From Cristatella mucedo (lineage: Eukaryota; Bryozoa; Phylactolaemata; Cristatellidae), in contig WPIO01000025.1 in NCBI GenBank assembly GCA_009760855.2, positions 1,409,501 through 1,473,500 on the forward strand: a DNA stretch of 64,000 nucleotides. The letters run 5' to 3'. A model generated the notes under the pieces. That model was not told the DNA's origin and searched no databases. It saw nothing but the letters and a program-made list of their open reading frames with translations. This document shows positions 57,937 through 64,000 of the stretch, piece by piece. Position 1 is the first letter of the stretch, and the number at the start of each line of letters is the position of its first letter. Position numbers and translations under genes: made by a program.

Positions 57937-58150
57937 GTTGTGGCAACTGCAACGCTCACAACAAACAAGCTTAGCTGCAGAGTTTTGCACCAATTTCCAG
58001 CAACTATTGCCCAGTTCGGCAGACCAGCAAGCAGTGAGTTACAGAAGTCGAGATGGAGTGTCACAAACGCATGGACCAACTTAGGTGTGGTATCTCTGTC
58101 TAAGAAAGCCCGAGTTTTAACAATACTATGTACATGTAAGTAGGCAAGCT
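57937..58150 (-). mobile_element. LINE beta fragment at the end of a pseudogene exon
   Basis: A minus frame reads MVHAFVTLHLDFCNSLLAGLP, the canonical L2/CR1 thumb motif, within 58017-58079. Both ends are truncated. Confidence 0.75.
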
Positions 58151-58503
58151 TGGAAACCTATTAAAACCTACGTGAAGCTTCTATATACTACGCGCGACGC
58201 TTAACGCATTTAACAAACGTCAGTTATTGGCAGCCGTTCATTATGAAGGTTTATTAGCTACCACTAAATATAAATTACAAAATTACGGAGCACACGTCAC
58301 ACTAAGGGCAGTGACACGACGAGCGACATGAACCTAGTGGCGTCGAGTAATTCGCAGCCTTTCAAAACTTATGCAACGAACCCGCATTTCGTATTCAGCG
58401 ATAGTGACGAAACCTTCAAAAGTGCTTGAATGGCTGAGGGTCACGGCTCTGATTTGGCAGGTCAGGTTGCAATTGTCGGGATCTCGATTCTCATTTGCTT
58501 CAG

Positions 58504-58670
58504 GAAGCAACTACAGCCACAGGGTGTCTTCGAAGCTACTGCTGCTGTCTTTGAACACCGCACTCTACCACTCGAGAGGCAAGGTTACCGCTTCCCCGAT
58601 TGATCCCGAGGGGGGACAACTGCAATGGCTTGGAAAGCAGCTGCAATCGGCCAGGAGCAACAATACCAAG
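58504..58670 (+). pseudogene. SMPDL3-like exon, intact
   Basis: Acceptor CTCATTTGCTTCAG ends at 58503; donor GTAGGT begins at 58671. Fully open, reading YSHRVSSKLLLLSLNTALYH, then KVTASPIDPEGGQLQWLGKQ and LQSARSNNTK. The SLNT and DPxGQxQWL phrases are hallmarks of the acid sphingomyelinase-like family; here DPEGGQ carries one extra Gly encoded in a six-G run. Confidence 0.8.
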
Positions 58671-59329
58671 GTAGGTGGCTGTAGCTTTTTTGTCAGAATT
58701 CATTCCCAAAAAAGCAGAGATTTGTTTGCAAAAGCTAAATTTGTTATTTTCCTCGTTCCACTGCATATAAGACCAAAGAGAGAAAAAGTTGTCCACCTGC
58801 CGTAATTAAACTGGGCACTTATAAGTTTGTTTAATTTTGTGCAGTATTGTTTCTTTTATCACTTCTCCGCACCTATAGTTGTGTTTTAATTCACTTCTGG
58901 TGTGCAAACAATAAATTTAAACTTCCACAACTTTCATTTTTTCCGGGAAAATGATTGCCCCACATGCAAATAAAAAATTATTGAGCTTTCAGTCTTTCAC
59001 TTTTTCTCAGAAATTGTAGCAAATTAAAATTCTTTAAATATAATTATAGCGAAGTTGCATAGTGCCATAAGAGAGCTATCTTTTTTAGACACTTCACTTT
59101 TGCTGAAAAAGGAGCATGTCGGATGCTTAAGGATAGAAAGAAAATTGTCTGCAATCCTTATGGTTATGAGTTCCTAGAGCTTATATGCAAACTTTTCACT
59201 TGAAAATTACATGCACGGTTAGAAACGTCTGGAAATTCCTAATTAAAGGAACACACAAACATATTTCTTAATTTTAAATTCAATTTTAAATTAAAAGTCG
59301 CATAAGAATTTAGGTACACTTTTTTGTAG

Positions 59330-59381
59330 ATGCAAATTTTGCATACTCTATTCCTCCCGGCCCACACCCACAAGCAAATCA
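59330..59381 (+). pseudogene. Possible SMPDL3-like exon with IPPG motif
   Basis: Acceptor TTTTTTGTAG ends at 59329. From 59332 a frame reads ANFAYSIPPGPHPQANQW, resembling the family's HxPPG segment with the His replaced by Ser. It is 2 bases out of phase with the previous exon. Tentative. Confidence 0.3.
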
Positions 59382-59475
59382 GTGGTGACATATTTAGAGA
59401 ACTTATTCATACATATTAAAAATTGTATTAATTTATTATCAAACTAACTTATACCTAATGTTTTATTGTAGCTGT

Positions 59476-59742
59476 TTAAAGATGGACTTGTTGGCCATAC
59501 GCCAGTGCCAGCTGGCGAATCAGTACTGACTTCTGTTCACTGAACTTACTCTCGCGTTCAAGATCATATAAATTAATTGCTGCTCCAAATAGATAAGCAG
59601 CTTTGCGACGATCCAGATCAACTCGTGTTTTAATATAGTCAATTTGACCAGCATTTTGTAGAAATAAGTACGAGAGCATTTTCGTGTGACTCAGTGGACT
59701 CTTAATATTTATGCCAACCAAATAGCTCAAATAAAATTCCAT
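59476..59742 (-). other. 88-codon open frame followed by a poly(A) signal
   Basis: A minus frame starts at ATG 59740-59742 with an in-frame TGA three codons before it. It ends in a stop followed within about 20 bases by AATAAA (minus strand). It lacks low-complexity bias and contains DYIKTRVDLDRRKAAYLF. No domain recognised. It lies antisense within an intron of the SMPDL3-like locus. It could be a tiny gene, a terminal exon or chance. Confidence 0.3.
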
Positions 59743-59949
59743 TGTTTCTCAATAATGAGGTCTGAATTGATGGAATTGGTCACTTACCGAGCTTAACGTC
59801 CGATCCCTATTAGGAGCTGTCTTCTACGGTGGCTTGCAAACAATTTAACTAGCTGATTAGTTCTGTCTTGGCTAGAATCTTTAAATTCCCTTTTGGCTGG
59901 GCTACCAAAACAGCAACTAGGCCAATGCAGATGGCTATAATATGAATGC

Positions 59950-60560
59950 AAGGCTAATTTGCAAATCCCAGAGGTTTGACCACGTGTTACCTTTGCTAAA
60001 AGAGCTAGGATGACTGCCGGTTGACCAATTGATACAGAGAAAAGTTCTTACGCTGACCCACAGGGCCCGCCACGGCTTGACTCCTCCATACTTAGCTGAA
60101 ATACTGCACCAATTTCAGCCTCCTCATGCCCTCAGGTCATGTATAGACGATAAAGCAACTGCTTCATTCCTCCGCTTAAAGAACGTTGGCGACAGAAGCT
60201 TTAGCTCTGCGGGTCCTAGAATGTAGATTAAGTTCTCTTGGGCGCTATGTAAATGAATTATATATATATATATAATTATATATATTCCACGATTCTTGCA
60301 CAACAACAACTGCTCTCGTGCAAACTATGGCTCATCCTTTTCAGCGGTCCTGAACAGCTACTTCCATGCTGCTCACAACCTCAACTGCTCACCTGACTCT
60401 GCTATATTCCCATTTTCTCTTTGTTGCGTGAGATGTGGTCTGTTGACTACCGAATGCGTACCAAAAGCAGCTTAGGCTGTGAGTGCGCTATACAAAACTC
60501 TCCTGCGTAACACCCACATGGTCTTTGTGACTTCGTGAAGTTACAGACGGAGATACATTA
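59950..60560 (+). mobile_element. LINE alpha 3' copy
   Basis: Matches the alpha copies from the thumb-following region (CTTTGCTAAAAGAGCTAGGA) through PSYLAEILHQFQPPHALRSC-like frames (60079-60140) to the CAGACGGAGATACATTACAT end. A tail-like insertion interrupts it at about 60220-60289. Confidence 0.75.
60220..60289 (+). mobile_element. Tail-only insertion nested in a LINE
   Basis: AGATTAAGTTCTCTTGGGCG then CTATGTAAATGAATTA and TA repeats is the beta/SINE-B tail. It interrupts alpha sequence that is continuous in other copies. Confidence 0.6.
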
Positions 60561-60564
60561 CATA

Positions 60565-61971
<1,407 letters not shown>

Positions 61972-62334
61972 TGGCACCACCTCTATCGCTGAACAGTCCA
62001 CATGTCTTTACAAATTTAGCAGTCGCATTTACAGATATAATTTGTATGAAATTACCAACGTCGCCGTTGCTAACAATAGCTGCTGAGCCGGTAAGCAGTG
62101 TAGCGCCTGGGCACGTGCCGATTCCTGAATCCAATTGATTCGCCATTACATATGGACTCTGACGCCGACTCTCTAGAAATTAATTATCTTCCACAAAGAA
62201 ATATGAAGTTTCGCTGTTACAAATTGAAATTAAAGCCGGCTGTGTAAAGCTTTTTGTCGTGCAGGATTAAATTAATCCTTCCATAACAATGTCGAGATGT
62301 ATCGACCATTTGCACCAGCGTTGCAATAACGGAT

Positions 62335-62447
62335 GCAATTATTTACGTGGCGCCGGCATGCACAGGTTACCAGTTACAACAGCATGGATAGCTTCCAAGT
62401 TTTTCAGGAGCTTAAAACTATTCCCGTCCGTGCAAAGGGTTGCGGAT
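62335..62447 (+). pseudogene. Possible SMPDL3-like exon (DSF segment)
   Basis: The plus frame reads YNSMDSFQVFQELKTIPVRA. The family has a GHxHxDSFxVFY...PV segment immediately before the LxPSVTP block that opens the next exon. The metal-binding GHxH is not preserved. No clear splice sites. Tentative. Confidence 0.35.
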
Positions 62448-62667
62448 CAATTAAATTAAACGGTAGAAGGCCACGTGATATAAAAGCCTCCCTGAGTATC
62501 GGTTAAAAGCAGCATTCGGGAAGCTGTAGTACTCGATTTCCGTATGCCAATACCTTTGATATGCTAAAAGAAATATGTATGCTGGGGTCGGCGTCTTATT
62601 TCATATAGCACCGCTACTTATACAAAAGTCATATAATTGTCCGTCGCATTGATTTTTTTCATTCTAG

Positions 62668-63320
<653 letters not shown>

Positions 63321-63379
63321 AGTCGCAGTATATACAATATACAGAGCCCATTGAGAAAGAGCCCCCACTCTCTCTTTCG

Positions 63380-63703
63380 TGGCACTTTCTAAAGGACGGC
63401 GTTCTTTTTCCGAAACAAAAGAACAGTCAGCAGCGAACCTCAACTAGCGGATCGCAGGCGAGTGGACAAGCTGTAAAGGACGTACTAGCAAAAAACCTGG
63501 AAATTAAGCTGTCGAAAGAAGGGTCAGTTACAGACGCGAACTCCATAGTCCACAATCCGGCAGAGCTAGAGAGCTTCTCGCAAGCAATCTGTCGCGTGCA
63601 AGCGAGGCACAGCCGAGTCATTGGGGCCGAGGAGGAGAGCTCACTGCGCTCGGAGGCGAGCTTCCGCAGCTCTGCAGTTCTTCCTGGTCACGGCAGGAGC
63701 TAA
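63380..63703 (+). other. Candidate coding frame beyond the pseudogene
   Basis: The non-repeat part of a plus frame is polar and helical (KDVLAKNLEIKLSKEGSVTD, then VIGAEEESSLRSEASFRSS) and ends at 63703. No domain recognised. It could be an exon of a neighbouring gene. Confidence 0.25.
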
Positions 63704-64000
63704 GCTGCCGTGACCTGTCGTGCCCTCAGACGTCAGAGCAGGAATAGAGTTTGCGATGGGTCTAAAATCGACACTTTAGCGTCCCCTCTACTGCTGTTGT
63801 CGCAGGTAAAACTGCGTTCACTTCGTTGGATCGATCGGGCAGCCGACGGATGCTCGCGACTCGCGGTAGGTTAATGGAGGCACTTTTGGAGGCACGTCAA
63901 CACCTAGTTGTGATAGGATAAACCGATGAGATGCTGTGGTTGTGGCTGGGCTCTCGGCCAGCCATTGCAACGAGCCGTCCACAAACTTGGAAAGGGCTCA

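Overview
The window is nuclear DNA of a multicellular animal. It has consensus GT-AG splice sites around short coding blocks, CR1/L2-type LINEs, tRNA-derived SINEs, a Tc1-like transposase relic, ~170-bp satellite arrays and very long CA, TA and CT microsatellites. The mixture would fit a marine invertebrate, perhaps a lophotrochozoan, but I cannot fix the phylum from sequence alone. There is no bacterial gene organisation, no CRISPR array and no convincing rRNA or functional tRNA gene.

Genes are sparse. The clearest intact coding block is a 5' coding exon on the minus strand (15202-15725). It has an upstream in-frame stop and a perfect splice donor and lies in a GC- and CpG-rich block (about 14.7-16.4 kb). 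Its protein family is not recognised. The most informative locus is at 52.4-63.1 kb on the plus strand. Scattered, splice-bounded exons there match the acid sphingomyelinase-like phosphodiesterase (SMPDL3-type calcineurin-like metallophosphatase) family. The copy carries frameshifts, a stop codon, a His-to-Arg change in the GNHD metal motif and a LINE at the edge of one exon, so I call it an unprocessed pseudogene. A large satellite array and several LINE pieces occupy its introns.

The rest is mostly repeats in various states of decay. 0-5.4 kb: two LINE 3' pieces and a decayed unidentified coding sequence. 5.6-14.6 kb: SINEs, the longest LINE copy (10.2-11.6 kb), microsatellites and a CpG-rich block. 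14.6-17.2 kb: the minus-strand exon flanked by a pair of direct repeats and followed by a long GA tract. 18.8-21.2 kb: a LINE piece and satellite array 1, whose first monomer is inverted. 25-28.5 kb: Tc1 relic, LINE and SINE copies. 28.5-35 kb: almost featureless. 35-44 kb: LINE and SINE copies plus several unidentified open frames. 46.6-47.5 kb: a GC-rich block with a degenerate tandem repeat. 48.6-50.5 kb: a LINE with an inverted 5' part, a SINE and the C-terminal end of a second LINE type resembling R2. 52.4-63.1 kb: the SMPDL3-like pseudogene. 63.1-64 kb: a compound microsatellite and a possible exon of the next gene.

Two LINE 3' ends recur, called here alpha (ends near a CATTACA sequence) and beta (ends in a conserved hairpin-like tail followed by ATT repeats). 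The beta tail is also found on SINE-B, which suggests that SINE-B is mobilised by the beta LINE machinery. Copy boundaries below are by eye and may be off by tens of bases.
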